Positions 19,046 through 27,687 of a DNA stretch of 46,044 nucleotides are shown piece by piece (within the stretch, counting starts at the first letter, position 1; the number at the start of each line of letters is the position of its first letter). A program made the translations under genes and the position numbers. The notes beneath the pieces are model-generated. The model searched no databases. It saw only the letters and a program-made list of their open reading frames with translations, and was not told the DNA's origin. Source of the DNA: Pseudomonas sp. Irchel s3b2 (GTDB lineage: Bacteria > Pseudomonadota > Gammaproteobacteria > Pseudomonadales > Pseudomonadaceae); NCBI RefSeq assembly GCF_900187445.1, contig NZ_FYEB01000025.1, forward strand, positions 1 through 46,044, written 5' to 3'.

Positions 19046-20446
19046 TTACTCGCCTGTAGCGCTCGGTGCACCGGCAGCGCGCTTGCGCTTGGCACCGCCG
19101 CTGCGGCGCCGTTTGCGCGGAGCGCCGGTACCGTCGTCCTTGCCGCTCAGATCGCGGATCATGTCCCGGCGTTCGCTGTCATTGGCGTCCTGATAGTCGG
19201 TCCACCATTCGCCCAGGCCATCGGTCTGTTCACCGGCGCTTTCACGCAGCAGCAGGAAGTCGTAACCGGCGCGGAAACGTGGGTTGTCCAGCAACAAGTC
19301 GGCGCGTTTGCCGCTGCGCCGTGGCAGACGCTCCTGCATGTCCCAGATCTCGCGGATCGGCATGGTGAAGCGTTTCGGAATGGCGATGCGCTGGCACTGT
19401 TCGGCGATCAACTCGTGAGCGGCTTCCTGCATCGCCGGAATCGGCGGCATGCCGCGTTCTTGCAGGCGCAACACACGGGCCGGCAGGGCAGGCCAGAGCA
19501 GGGCGGCAAACAGGAACGCCGGGGTCACCGGTTTGTTCTGCTTGATCCGCAGGTCTGTGTTGATCAACGCTTCACTGATCAGCGTGTGGGTGTAGGTCGG
19601 GTTGTATTCCAACGCTGTCGCACTGGCCGGGAACAGCGGATCGAACAGCTGCAGGTCGACCAGCATTTCGAAGGTGTCCGCGGCGTGGCCGGAGAGGAAC
19701 AACTTGAGCACTTCTTCGAACAGACGAGCCGACGGGATCTCGCGCAGCATCGGCGCCAGTTCGCGGATGGGCGTGGCGCTGTGTTTTTCGATGCCGAAAT
19801 TCAGCTTGGCGGCAAAACGCACGGCCCGCAGCATCCGCACAGGGTCTTCCTGGTAGCGTTGCTTCGGATCGCCGATCAGGCGGATCAGGTGATTGCGGAT
19901 GTCGTGTACGCCGTTGGCGTAATCGAGAATGCGCTCGCTGACCGGATCGTAATACAAGGCGTTGATGGTGAAGTCGCGACGTTGCGCGTCCTCTTCCAGG
20001 GTGCCATAGACGTTGTCGCGCAGAATGCGCCCGCTTTCGTTACGGGAAGACTGGTTGCTGTCTTCTTTCTCATCGTTTTGCGGGTGATTGGCGCGGAAGG
20101 TCGCGACTTCAATGATTTCGCGACCAAAGTGGATATGCACCAGTTTGAAACGCCGACCAATGATCCGCGCGTTGCGGAATTCGGCGCGTACCTGTTCAGG
20201 CGTGGCGCTGGTGGCGACGTCGAAATCTTTTGGCGTGATGCCGAGCAGCATGTCACGCACACAGCCGCCGACCAGGTAAGCCTGGTAACCGGCGTTCTGC
20301 AGGCGTTCGACGATATTCACCGCATAACGGCTGAATTGTGCTTTTTGCAGCGAATGTTGGCCGCTGTTGAGCACTTCAGGCGTACTGCGAATGTGTTGCG
20401 TATGACGCTTAGGAGAACGGAATGACTGGAACAACTTCTTCAGCAT
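19046..20446 (-). CDS. pcnB: Poly(A) polymerase I
   Basis: A 466-residue class II nucleotidyltransferase that adds 3' poly(A) tails to RNA and promotes decay. The catalytic motif LVGGCVRDMLLGITPKDFDVATSATP (about 62-87) contains the DxD pair; RRDFTINALYYD and the RNA-binding LRAVRFAAKLNFGIE follow. The C-terminus is very basic (RKRRRSGGAKRKRAAG), as in Pseudomonas PcnB. The ATG at 20446 gives the usual start MLKKLFQSFRSP; the frame stays open 109 codons further into the crcZ gene, which is almost certainly not coding. Confidence 0.94.
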   Translation of the reverse strand: MLKKLFQSFRSPKRHTQHIRSTPEVLNSGQHSLQKAQFSRYAVNIVERLQNAGYQAYLVGGCVRDMLLGITPKDFDVATSATPEQVRAEFRNARIIGRRFKLVHIHFGREIIEVATFRANHPQNDEKEDSNQSSRNESGRILRDNVYGTLEEDAQRRDFTINALYYDPVSERILDYANGVHDIRNHLIRLIGDPKQRYQEDPVRMLRAVRFAAKLNFGIEKHSATPIRELAPMLREIPSARLFEEVLKLFLSGHAADTFEMLVDLQLFDPLFPASATALEYNPTYTHTLISEALINTDLRIKQNKPVTPAFLFAALLWPALPARVLRLQERGMPPIPAMQEAAHELIAEQCQRIAIPKRFTMPIREIWDMQERLPRRSGKRADLLLDNPRFRAGYDFLLLRESAGEQTDGLGEWWTDYQDANDSERRDMIRDLSGKDDGTGAPRKRRRSGGAKRKRAAGAPSATGE

Positions 20447-20591
20447 GGGATGCACTGTTTGAAGGAATGTTCGGCCATAACGAAGAATGACCGCATGATG
20501 GGCGGGGATTCTAGCATTTAGTCGGGGGATGGTGTAGGAAGCTGCGCAAGCGTGTGAAGGGGATGTCGGCAGCAGGGTCAAACGGCAGAAA

Positions 20592-20958
20592 CCACAAGGG
20601 GAGCCGAAGCTCCCCAAGAAGTAGTTGCGTGCTCTATTTTTATTATTGGTTTCGGGCTTCTTGTTTTTGTTGAGCGCCCTCGCCATGAAGTTTTCCTTCA
20701 TGACCCTCCCAATCGGGAGCCAAGAGCAAACGGATTGCTTTGGTCGCTGTGTTGCTGTGATCGTTCGATCCAACCAGTTCAGGCACTGTCTTGGGACAGT
20801 TTTTTATTGTTCTCGGCCTGGTCGTGGGGCAAGCCCCAAATGCAACGCCTCTCCAAAAGAATCAGTTAGCTACGCCTCTCGCCGTCTTGTTTTTATTGTG
20901 CGTGAGTCGATACGTCTTATTTTTATTGTCTTGTACATTGCTTGTTATTGTTCTTGTA
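20592..20958 (-). ncRNA. crcZ: CrcZ small RNA (Hfq/Crc-sequestering)
   Basis: Between cbrB and pcnB, where Pseudomonas encode CrcZ, the minus strand shows a sigma-54 promoter followed by an RNA of about 365 bases with no sensible ORF. It contains six A-rich CA motifs of the AAYAAYAA type at 20942-20952, 20917-20929, 20887-20899, 20800-20812, 20661-20671 and 20635-20649. A GGGGAGC-TTCG-GCTCCCC hairpin (20598-20615) marks the likely 3' end. CrcZ binds the Hfq/Crc complex and relieves catabolite repression. The 5' start near GTACAAGAACAATAACAAG is inferred from the promoter. Confidence 0.93.
20598..20615 (-). terminator. Hairpin at the end of crcZ
   Basis: GGGGAGC and GCTCCCC form a 7-bp stem; on the minus strand the loop is the stable tetraloop TTCG. 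Only TTGTGGTTT follows, so termination may be incomplete and some transcripts may run into pcnB. Confidence 0.7.
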
Positions 20959-20968
20959 CCAGACATAT

Positions 20969-20984
20969 AGCAGGGTGCGTGCCA
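20969..20984 (-). promoter_or_regulatory. Sigma-54 promoter of crcZ
   Basis: On the minus strand TGGCACGCACCCTGCT matches TGGCACG-N4-TTGCT at every position but one and has the exact GG-N10-GC spacing. The start of transcription is predicted near 20958. CbrB is the expected activator. Confidence 0.93.
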
Positions 20985-21044
20985 ACTTTTGTGAAACCCA
21001 GTAAAACAAGGGGTTAGGCGGGCTAATGGTGTTTTTCGAGGCCC

Positions 21045-21078
21045 AAAAAAACCGGGGCTTCGTTACCGTAAGCCCCGG
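21045..21078 (-). terminator. Rho-independent terminator of cbrB
   Basis: On the minus strand CCGGGGCTT pairs with AAGCCCCGG across a 9-base loop (ACGGTAACG) and is followed by seven T residues, about 80 bases after the cbrB stop. It insulates crcZ from cbrAB read-through. Confidence 0.92.
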
Positions 21079-21082
21079 CTTC

Positions 21083-21108
21083 TGTTACGCGAAAAAACTG
21101 AGGTAACA
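21083..21108. promoter_or_regulatory. CbrB upstream activating site for crcZ
   Basis: TGTTAC at 21083-21088 and GTAACA at 21103-21108 are separated by exactly 14 bases, matching the TGTTAC-N14-GTAACA site I recall for CbrB. It lies about 140 bases upstream of the predicted crcZ start. An extra TGTTAC half-site occurs at 21128-21133, and GTTACCGTAA lies at 21062-21071. The spacer also forms an A/T hairpin (AAAAAACTG/CAGTTTTTT). Confidence 0.85.
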
Positions 21109-21155
21109 GTTTTTTCACAATGTCATGTGTTACCCGCACATCCGACAGGTGCGGT

Positions 21156-22592
21156 TCAGCTCTCGCTGGCCACCCCGGTCTTGCGCCGCGGAATGCCCAG
21201 GCGCTGACGGCGTTCCCACAGGCATTTGCGACTGACCCCTAGTTTGCGAGCCAGTTCGGTTTCGGTCATGTGGTCCTGGTGCTCGAGAACGAAATGCTGG
21301 AAGTAGTCTTCCAGAGACAAATCTTCGGTAGGTTCGTGGCTGGTGTTACCGGCGCCATTGCCCTGCTGGGGCGCCAGGCCGATGAAGTCGTCATCATCCA
21401 GATCGCTCAGTTCGATGTCGATGCCCAGCAGCTCGGCGGAAATCTCCGGGCTTTCGCACAGAATCACGGCGCGCTCGACCGCGTTTTCCAGCTCGCGAAC
21501 GTTACCCGGCCAGGAGTAATGCCGAATCGCCTGCTCGGCATCCAGGGCGAACTTCAGATCGGTGCGGTTGACCCGTGCGCTCTGTCTTGCGAGGAAAGCA
21601 TTGGCAATTTCATTGACGTCCGCACCGCGCTCGCGCAGGGCCGGCAGCTTCAAGGCGATCACGTGAAGGCGGTAATATAAGTCTTCACGGAACTGGCCAA
21701 TCTTCGCCAGGCTCTTGAGGTCTCGGTGGGTCGCGGCGATCAGGCGTACATCGACCTTCTGCGACTGCACCGAACCGACTCGACGGATTTCCCCTTCCTG
21801 CAACACACGAAGCAGGCGGGCCTGAGCTTCCAGTGGCAGTTCACCGATTTCATCGAGGAATAAAGTGCCGCCGTCCGCCGCTTCTACCAACCCGGCACGC
21901 CCGGCACTGGCGCCAGTGAACGCGCCTTTTTCGTGGCCGAACAGTTCGGACTCGATCAGGCTTTCCGGAATGGCCGCGCAGTTCACCGAAATCATCGGCG
22001 CCTTGGCGCGTTTGGACAGATTATGCAGGGCGCGTGCTACCAGTTCCTTACCAGTACCCGATTCACCCTGGATCAGGACATTGGAATCGGTCGGCGCGAC
22101 TTTGCGGATTTTGCTGTAGAGGTCCTGCATCGGAGGACACGAGCCGATAATGCCGATCTCGCCGTTGCTGTTGTCGACACCGCTTTTCGCGGCGCCATTG
22201 GTCGTTTTGCCGACGACCGGTTCACCGCTGGCTTGCGCCGATTGCCGGTCACGCAGGATTCGCGCAACGGCCTGGAGCATTTCGTCGTGATCGAAAGGCT
22301 TGGCGATGTAATCCACCGCGCCCATCTTCATCGAGTCGACGGCCGAACGCAGGCTGGCGTAACTGGTCATGATCAGCACCGGGGTGCCCTGGCCAAGTTT
22401 GATCAACTCGGTACCCGGTGCGCCCGGAAGACGCAGGTCGCTGACGATCAGGTCAAATGTGGGGATGCTGAAACGCTCTTGTGCTTCCTGCACGGATCCG
22501 GCTTCGCTGACCTGGTACTGGTTACGTTCCAGCAGACGGCGCAAGGCGGAGCGGATAATTGTTTCGTCTTCGACGATCAAAATGTGCGGCAT
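21156..22592 (-). CDS. cbrB: Two-component response regulator CbrB (NtrC family)
   Basis: A 478-residue sigma-54 activator of carbon and nitrogen source use. The receiver domain has the phospho-acceptor D52 (IVSDLRLPG) and K98. The AAA+ domain has Walker A GESGTGKE (176-183), the sigma-54 contact motif GAFTGA (223-228) and Walker B GGTLFLDEIGE. A Fis-type helix-turn-helix (MTETELARKLGVSRKCLWERRQRLGI) ends the protein. It is downstream of cbrA with a 22-base gap and is followed by its own terminator. Its target crcZ lies next to it. All key residues are present. Confidence 0.97.
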   Translation of the reverse strand: MPHILIVEDETIIRSALRRLLERNQYQVSEAGSVQEAQERFSIPTFDLIVSDLRLPGAPGTELIKLGQGTPVLIMTSYASLRSAVDSMKMGAVDYIAKPFDHDEMLQAVARILRDRQSAQASGEPVVGKTTNGAAKSGVDNSNGEIGIIGSCPPMQDLYSKIRKVAPTDSNVLIQGESGTGKELVARALHNLSKRAKAPMISVNCAAIPESLIESELFGHEKGAFTGASAGRAGLVEAADGGTLFLDEIGELPLEAQARLLRVLQEGEIRRVGSVQSQKVDVRLIAATHRDLKSLAKIGQFREDLYYRLHVIALKLPALRERGADVNEIANAFLARQSARVNRTDLKFALDAEQAIRHYSWPGNVRELENAVERAVILCESPEISAELLGIDIELSDLDDDDFIGLAPQQGNGAGNTSHEPTEDLSLEDYFQHFVLEHQDHMTETELARKLGVSRKCLWERRQRLGIPRRKTGVASES

Positions 22593-22614
22593 TGATTCGA
22601 TACTCTCGACGGTC

Positions 22615-25563
22615 TCAGTTCACAGCGGACGTCGCTTCGACATGACGCGGCAAAGTTACCCGAATACGGGTGCCGCGTTGGCTTTGAACATCAGCCGGGC
22701 TGTCGATGGTGATTTGTCCATAATGCTCTTCAACGATGGAATAGACCAGTGCAAGGCCCAGACCGGTGCCTTCGCCAGGATCCTTGGTGGTGAAGAAAGG
22801 TTCGAACAGTCGATCCATGATGTTCGAGGGAATACCGCTGCCTTCGTCTTCGACGATCAAATCGACCGTGTGTTCGCCGGCTTCGCTTTTGACTCGCACC
22901 GCACTGCCCGCAGGTGAGGCGTCGCGGGCGTTTGAGAGCAGGTTGATCAATACCTGGGCGAGCCGCTGCGGGTCGCCTTCGACCCAGTGATCGGGGTCAC
23001 ACAGGTTGTAGAACTGTACTTCGAAATTGCGCCGGTTCAAGGCCAGCAGGCCAATGGCATCCTGGGCCACTTCCGCCAGACAGACGGGCTCGTCAGTGTG
23101 CTGATAACTGCCAGCATGGGCGAAGCTCATCAGCGACTGAACGATGCGTGACACGCGTTTGGTCTGCTCGAGGATCTGCCCGCTGATTTCCGTGATCTCG
23201 GCGTCTTCCTCACGCTCTTCGCGCAAGTTTTGCGCGAGACAGGCAATGCCGGTGATCGGGTTGCCGATTTCATGGGCCACGCCGGCCGCCAGTCGACCGA
23301 TGCTGGCCAGGCGCTCGGAGTGCACCAGTTTGTCTTCGAGCATCTGGGTTTCGGTCAGGTCTTCCACCAGCAGCACCAGGCCGCTGTTACCCGGTGCCAA
23401 CGGTTCATCGATCGCCGCTTTGTGCAGGTTCAGCCAGCGCGTCTGACCGTCGAGGGCCAGGTGCTGTTTGTGCAAGTGTTCGTCCGGCAGATTGATGAAG
23501 CCTTGCAGCAGTTCCTTCCACGGATCGGCAATGGTGCTCAGACGCGAACCGACCACACGCTGCGCGGCAATCCCGGTCAATTCCTCCATGGCTTTGTTCC
23601 ACATGAGGATTTCCTGATCCTTGGCCAGCGAGCACACGCCCATCGGCAGTTCCTGCAAGGTCTGGCGGTGGTAGCGGCGCAGGGCATCGAGTTCGGCGGC
23701 AAGGCCGGTGAGGCGCGAGTGGTAATCCTCGAGGCGGCTTTCGATGAAGTGGATGTCTTCAGTGACGTAATTTTCACCGCCGGCCTTGTAGGGCAGGAAG
23801 GTTTCGACCATATCCTGCGCCACGCTCGGCCCCATCAGGCCGGAGAGGTTGGCTTCGATACGGTCACGCAAACGACGCAAGGCATAAGGCCGGCGTTCAT
23901 CGAATGGTAGATAGAGGTCACGCAGGGCCTGTTCGACTTCTTTCTGTGCAGCCTTGGCGCCCAATGGTTTTGCAAGCTGCGTGGCGAATTCCTGAGGTGA
24001 GGCGGCATGCAGTTCGCGGCGTTGCGGGCGGCGAACGTTGTCCACCGCGCAGGCTTCGGCGGCGCTGGCCTCTTCGGCGCTGGCGTTGGTGAACAACGAG
24101 ATCAGGGTGAACATCAGTACGTTGGCAGCCAGCGAGGCGATTGCTGCCATGTGCCAACTGGTGTCATCCAGCACGTAAATCATGTTCAGCAGCGGAATGT
24201 AGAAGCCTTGCAGATTGCCGACCAGCGGCAGCAGCATGGTCACCAGCCACACCAGAATCCCCGCCAGGAGACCCGCGATGAAGCCGCGGCGGTTGGCGGT
24301 CGGCCAGTACAGCACTGACAATACCCCCGGCAGGAACTGCAACGTGGCGACGAAGGCGACGATGCCGAGGTTAGCCAAGTCTTGTTCGGCGCCCAGCATC
24401 AGGTAGAAACCGTAACCGGCCATGATGATCGCGACGATCAGCGCCCGGCGGGTCCACTTCAGCCAACGGTAGATATTACCTTCGGCCGGTGGCTGATAGA
24501 GCGGCAGCACCAGATGGTTCAGCGCCATTCCGGACAGCGCCAGCGTGGTGACGATGATCAGGCCGCTGGCCGCCGACAATCCGCCGACATAGGCCAATAG
24601 CGCCAGGGCTTTGCTGTTGGCGGCGATGCCGATGCCGAGGGTGAAGTATTCCGGATTGGTCGTGGCGCCGAGTTTCAGCCCGGCCCAGAGAATCAGCGGC
24701 ACCGCGAGGCTCATCAACAGCAGAAACAGCGGTAAACCCCAGCTAGCACTGACCAGCGAGCGCGGGTTGAGGTTTTCGGTAAAGGTCATGTGGTACATGT
24801 GCGGCATCACGATCGCCGAGGCGAAAAACACCAACAGCAATGTGCGCCACGGGCCTTCCTGCAATGGCGTATGCAGGGCGGCGAGGGCGGTCTGGTTTTG
24901 CAGCAGCCACAGTTCCAACTGCTGCGGGCCATCAAACACGCCATACAGCGCATACAGACCGACGCCGCCAATCGCGATCAGTTTGATCACCGACTCGAAG
25001 GCAATCGCAAACACCAGGCCTTCATGTTTCTCGCGGGTAGCGATGTGGCGCGAGCCGAAAAAAATCGTGAACAGCGTAATCAGCGCGCAGAAGCTCAGGG
25101 CCACGCGATGCTGCACCGGCTCGCGAGTGAGGATGCTGATGGAGTCTGCCACCGCCTGAATCTGCAACGCCAGCAACGGCAGCACGCCGATCAGCATGAA
25201 AATCGTCGTCAACGCACCGGCCCAGGTGCTGCGAAAACGAAACGCGAACAAGTCAGCCAGGGACGAGAGTTGATACGTGCGGGTGATTTTCAGGATCGGG
25301 TACAAAAGCACCGGCGCCAGCAGAAACGCCCCGGAAACCCCAAGGTAGCTGGACAGAAAACCGTAGCCGTACTGATAGGCCAGGCCCACCGTGCCGTAAA
25401 ACGCCCAGGCACTGGCGTAAACACCCAGCGACAGGGTGTACGTCAGCGGGTGGCGAATGATCGCCCGGGGGATCATGCCCCGTTCGCTGATCCAGGCCAC
25501 GCCGAACAGCACCGCCAGGTACGTGGCGCTGATCAGGATCATCTGGGTCAGGCTAAAGCTCAT
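22615..25563 (-). CDS. cbrA: Sensor histidine kinase CbrA with SLC5-type transporter domain
   Basis: A kinase of about 982 residues. The first half (to about 490) is a sodium/solute-symporter-like membrane domain with around 13 spans, followed by a STAC-like linker, a PAS domain (about 620-730), a HisKA domain with H764 in AAGVAHEIGNPITG, and a HATPase_c domain (INLLSNARDASP, VEDEGSGIP, GTGLGLALVYSIVEEH). It senses carbon/nitrogen balance, may transport histidine, and phosphorylates CbrB. Start: an ATG at 25563 (MSFSLTQMIL) is preferred to the ATG at 25569. It overlaps cbrX by 11 bases. Confidence 0.96.
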   Translation of the reverse strand: MSFSLTQMILISATYLAVLFGVAWISERGMIPRAIIRHPLTYTLSLGVYASAWAFYGTVGLAYQYGYGFLSSYLGVSGAFLLAPVLLYPILKITRTYQLSSLADLFAFRFRSTWAGALTTIFMLIGVLPLLALQIQAVADSISILTREPVQHRVALSFCALITLFTIFFGSRHIATREKHEGLVFAIAFESVIKLIAIGGVGLYALYGVFDGPQQLELWLLQNQTALAALHTPLQEGPWRTLLLVFFASAIVMPHMYHMTFTENLNPRSLVSASWGLPLFLLLMSLAVPLILWAGLKLGATTNPEYFTLGIGIAANSKALALLAYVGGLSAASGLIIVTTLALSGMALNHLVLPLYQPPAEGNIYRWLKWTRRALIVAIIMAGYGFYLMLGAEQDLANLGIVAFVATLQFLPGVLSVLYWPTANRRGFIAGLLAGILVWLVTMLLPLVGNLQGFYIPLLNMIYVLDDTSWHMAAIASLAANVLMFTLISLFTNASAEEASAAEACAVDNVRRPQRRELHAASPQEFATQLAKPLGAKAAQKEVEQALRDLYLPFDERRPYALRRLRDRIEANLSGLMGPSVAQDMVETFLPYKAGGENYVTEDIHFIESRLEDYHSRLTGLAAELDALRRYHRQTLQELPMGVCSLAKDQEILMWNKAMEELTGIAAQRVVGSRLSTIADPWKELLQGFINLPDEHLHKQHLALDGQTRWLNLHKAAIDEPLAPGNSGLVLLVEDLTETQMLEDKLVHSERLASIGRLAAGVAHEIGNPITGIACLAQNLREEREEDAEITEISGQILEQTKRVSRIVQSLMSFAHAGSYQHTDEPVCLAEVAQDAIGLLALNRRNFEVQFYNLCDPDHWVEGDPQRLAQVLINLLSNARDASPAGSAVRVKSEAGEHTVDLIVEDEGSGIPSNIMDRLFEPFFTTKDPGEGTGLGLALVYSIVEEHYGQITIDSPADVQSQRGTRIRVTLPRHVEATSAVN

Positions 25564-25729
25564 CGGCATCTTTTTGGCTCTGCAGGATGAAGGTCACGAC
25601 AATCAGAATCAGCCAGAGCAAATAAGGGCGATACCAGGCGCCCGTGGCGTCGATCCACCAATCCATGATGGCCGGGGAAAACAGATAAATCCCCACTACC
25701 AGGAGCAGGACCAAGCGATAGATGTACAT
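25553..25729 (-). CDS. cbrX: Small membrane protein CbrX, overlapping cbrA
   Basis: A 58-codon ORF starting MYIYRLVLLLVVGIYLFSP and ending QSQKDADEL, with two predicted membrane helices (about 4-20 and 34-50) joined by a Trp-rich loop (MDWWIDATGAWYRPY). Its TAG (25553-25555) lies 8 bases past the cbrA ATG, so the genes overlap and cbrA translation is probably coupled to cbrX. AGAGAGG precedes the ATG by about 5 bases. Position and size match the cbrX gene known upstream of cbrA in other Pseudomonas. It is easily missed because it is shorter than 60 codons. The molecular role is unknown. Confidence 0.85.
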   Translation of the reverse strand: MYIYRLVLLLVVGIYLFSPAIMDWWIDATGAWYRPYLLWLILIVVTFILQSQKDADEL

Positions 25730-25806
25730 CCCGGCCTCTCTTTTTTATGCGCGTGCCCGAAAACGTGCGGCGATGGTAACGGATGGGCGCGCCACTGCAA
25801 GTGGCT

Positions 25807-26703
25807 TCACTGCAGTTGCGCTTCGGGCAACGTCAGTGTGCGCGGGATCAGCGATGCATCCCAGTGGGCAATCCCCCAGTTCAGCACTTCCCGTGGCGTG
25901 GCGTCATTCAGCTCGGTCACAGGCTTGTGCCCCAGCGCCCGCAATGCGCGCAGCAACAGCGGCGTGGCCTGATCTTCGGTCAGCGGCGGCGAGCGATAGG
26001 ATTTGCCGAGTTTGTGGCCGTCCGGCTGAGTAATCAGCGGGATGTGCAGGTAGCGTGGTTGCGGCAGGCCCAGCAGTTCTTGCAGATAGAGCTGGCGCGG
26101 CGTGGAATCCAGCAGATCAGCGCCGCGCACGATATCGGTGATGCCTTGCCAGGCGTCGTCCAGAACCACCGCCAGTTGATAGGCGTAGAGCCCGTCGCGG
26201 CGGCGGATCACGAAATCACCGACCTCCCGGCCCAGATGTTGGCGGAATTCGCCCTGTACCCGGTCGATGAAGTGGTATTCCAGCTCTGGTACGCGCAGGC
26301 GGATCGCGGCGTTCTCGGTGCCGTGGCCCGCGTTGCGGCAGAACCCGGGATAGATGCCATGATACGGCTCCAATTGCTTGCGCGAGCAGGTGCAAGCGTA
26401 GGCCAGGCCTTGATTGAACAGGCGATTGATGACTTCGTCATAGGCCGCGTGCCGCTCGCTCTGGCGGACCATCTCGCCATCCCACTCGAAACCGTAACTT
26501 TCCAACGCCTTGAGAATCGCTGCCTGAGCGCCGGGCTCTTCCCGTGGCGGATCGAGGTCTTCCATGCGCACCAGCCAACGGCCGCCGACCGAACGGGCGT
26601 CGAGGTAGGAGGCCAGGGCTGCGACCAGCGAACCGAAATGCAAGTGGCCACTGGGCGTAGGGGCGAAGCGTCCGATGTAGGCGGGGGAGGCGATGGTGGT
26701 CAT
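25807..26703 (-). CDS. gluQ: Glutamyl-Q tRNA(Asp) synthetase
   Basis: A 298-residue paralogue of the GluRS catalytic core without the anticodon-binding domain; it attaches glutamate to queuosine in the wobble position of tRNA-Asp. It has the HIGH-like FAPTPSGHLHFGS (about 12-24), zinc-ligand region CTCSRKQLEPYHGIYPGFC and KLGKS (the KMSKS equivalent, about 234-238). The ATG at 26703 gives the usual start MTTIASPAYIG; a further in-frame ATG lies at 26739. It follows dksA, as in other Pseudomonas, with a REP pair and the dksA terminator between. Confidence 0.95.
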   Translation of the reverse strand: MTTIASPAYIGRFAPTPSGHLHFGSLVAALASYLDARSVGGRWLVRMEDLDPPREEPGAQAAILKALESYGFEWDGEMVRQSERHAAYDEVINRLFNQGLAYACTCSRKQLEPYHGIYPGFCRNAGHGTENAAIRLRVPELEYHFIDRVQGEFRQHLGREVGDFVIRRRDGLYAYQLAVVLDDAWQGITDIVRGADLLDSTPRQLYLQELLGLPQPRYLHIPLITQPDGHKLGKSYRSPPLTEDQATPLLLRALRALGHKPVTELNDATPREVLNWGIAHWDASLIPRTLTLPEAQLQ

Positions 26704-26749
26704 AAGGGCGATATCAGGGTGTTCAATCGTTTTGAGCATGGCTTGAAGC

Positions 26750-26824
26750 CGCCTTCGCGAGCAAGCTCAGCTCCTACAGGGGGTTGCGCTGCCTTTGTAG
26801 GAGCGAAGCTTGCTCGCGAAGGCG
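26750..26824. repeat. REP-type inverted pair
   Basis: CGCCTTCGCGAGCAAGCTCAGCTCCTACA at the left and TGTAGGAGCGAAGCTTGCTCGCGAAGGCG at the right form an inverted pair around GGGGGTTGCGCTGCCTT. Unlike the other pairs in this window, the conserved GTAGGAGC ends face inward, so the arms are in tail-to-tail order. Confidence 0.85.
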
Positions 26825-26861
26825 ATTTTAAAGACGCAACAAATCAGCAAATGTCAGAAAC

Positions 26862-26889
26862 AAAAAACGGAGCGTTCGCACGCTCCGTT
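26862..26889 (-). terminator. Rho-independent terminator of dksA
   Basis: On the minus strand AACGGAGCGT pairs with ACGCTCCGTT across a 4-base loop and runs into TTTT from the A run at 26862-26867. It lies 22 bases after the dksA stop. Confidence 0.9.
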
Positions 26890-26910
26890 CCTCGTTCAAG
26901 CCGCCAAAAA

Positions 26911-27354
26911 TCACTTGCCGACTTGCTTTTCCTTGATTTCCGCCAGGGTCTTGCAGTCAACGCACATGTCGGCGGTAGGGCGGGCTTCCAGTCGCTTGAC
27001 GCCGATTTCGACGCCGCAGGACTCGCACCAGCCGTATTCTTCGTCTTCGATCAATTGCAGGGTTTTGTCGATTTTCTTGATCAGCTTGCGCTCGCGGTCG
27101 CGGGCGCGCAATTCGAGGCTGAATTCTTCTTCCTGGCTGGCACGGTCTGCCGGGTCGGGGAAGTTGGCCGCTTCGTCTTTCATGTGATCAACAGTACGGT
27201 CGACTTCCTGCATCAAGTCCTGTTTCCACTTGTTCAGGATCTTGGTGAAGTGAGCGCGCATGGGCTTGCCCATGTACTCTTCGCCCTTCACTTCTTTATA
27301 GGGTTCGAAGCCGCTGATCGACTGGTTCTGTTGTTGCTTTGCTTGGGTGGGCAT
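26911..27354 (-). CDS. dksA: RNA polymerase-binding transcription factor DksA
   Basis: A 147-residue protein with a coiled-coil that enters the RNA polymerase secondary channel and acts with ppGpp in the stringent response. The tip region keeps the DPADRASQEEE motif with its two acidic residues, and the zinc finger has CESC and CVDC pairs. Length is typical of the cysteine-rich Pseudomonas DksA. It is monocistronic with its own terminator. Confidence 0.97.
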   Translation of the reverse strand: MPTQAKQQQNQSISGFEPYKEVKGEEYMGKPMRAHFTKILNKWKQDLMQEVDRTVDHMKDEAANFPDPADRASQEEEFSLELRARDRERKLIKKIDKTLQLIEDEEYGWCESCGVEIGVKRLEARPTADMCVDCKTLAEIKEKQVGK

Positions 27355-27687
27355 GAAATGGACCGCCTCTACTCTTGTAATCCATTGCGCAGGATTGCTC
27401 CATCACCGACACCTGCCGGCCCTGCGGCTGCAAGCGGGCGAACTTACCAGATCAAATCAGACCGCGCTACTCCCGGATGTCGAGCCCGCGGCCCGTGGCG
27501 CTTGCAAAAGATTGCAAAGCCTTGCCTGGCGGCTCTGGAGACCTGATCAATTATTGATTTTAGTCAAACCTGGAGCATACGCTTGAATCGTTTGAGACCA
27601 GCGTTATATGGGCTCTGACCGCTTTAGGTTCTCGCTCGTTCCTGCGCTTGGGTAGAATCGATTCTTTTCCCGTTGTAAGGAAGGCTA
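27355..27687. other. Divergent upstream region of dksA and aminotransferase
   Basis: No gene is seen. A palindromic AT-rich core, TGATCAATTATTGATTTTAGTCAA (27544-27567), includes TTGAT-TTTA-GTCAA, one base from the Anr/FNR consensus TTGAT-N4-ATCAA. TAGAAT at 27653-27658 could be the -10 box of the aminotransferase gene, but no clear -35 is found. AAGGAAGG at 27678-27685 is its ribosome site. Confidence 0.4.

Noticed and set aside
20447..20773. An N-terminal extension of PcnB of 109 codons reading through crcZ
   Set aside because: The region has CrcZ features (CA motifs, hairpin) and the extension (MARALNKNKKPETNN...) has no relation to PcnB. The frame stays open only by chance in an A-rich RNA gene.
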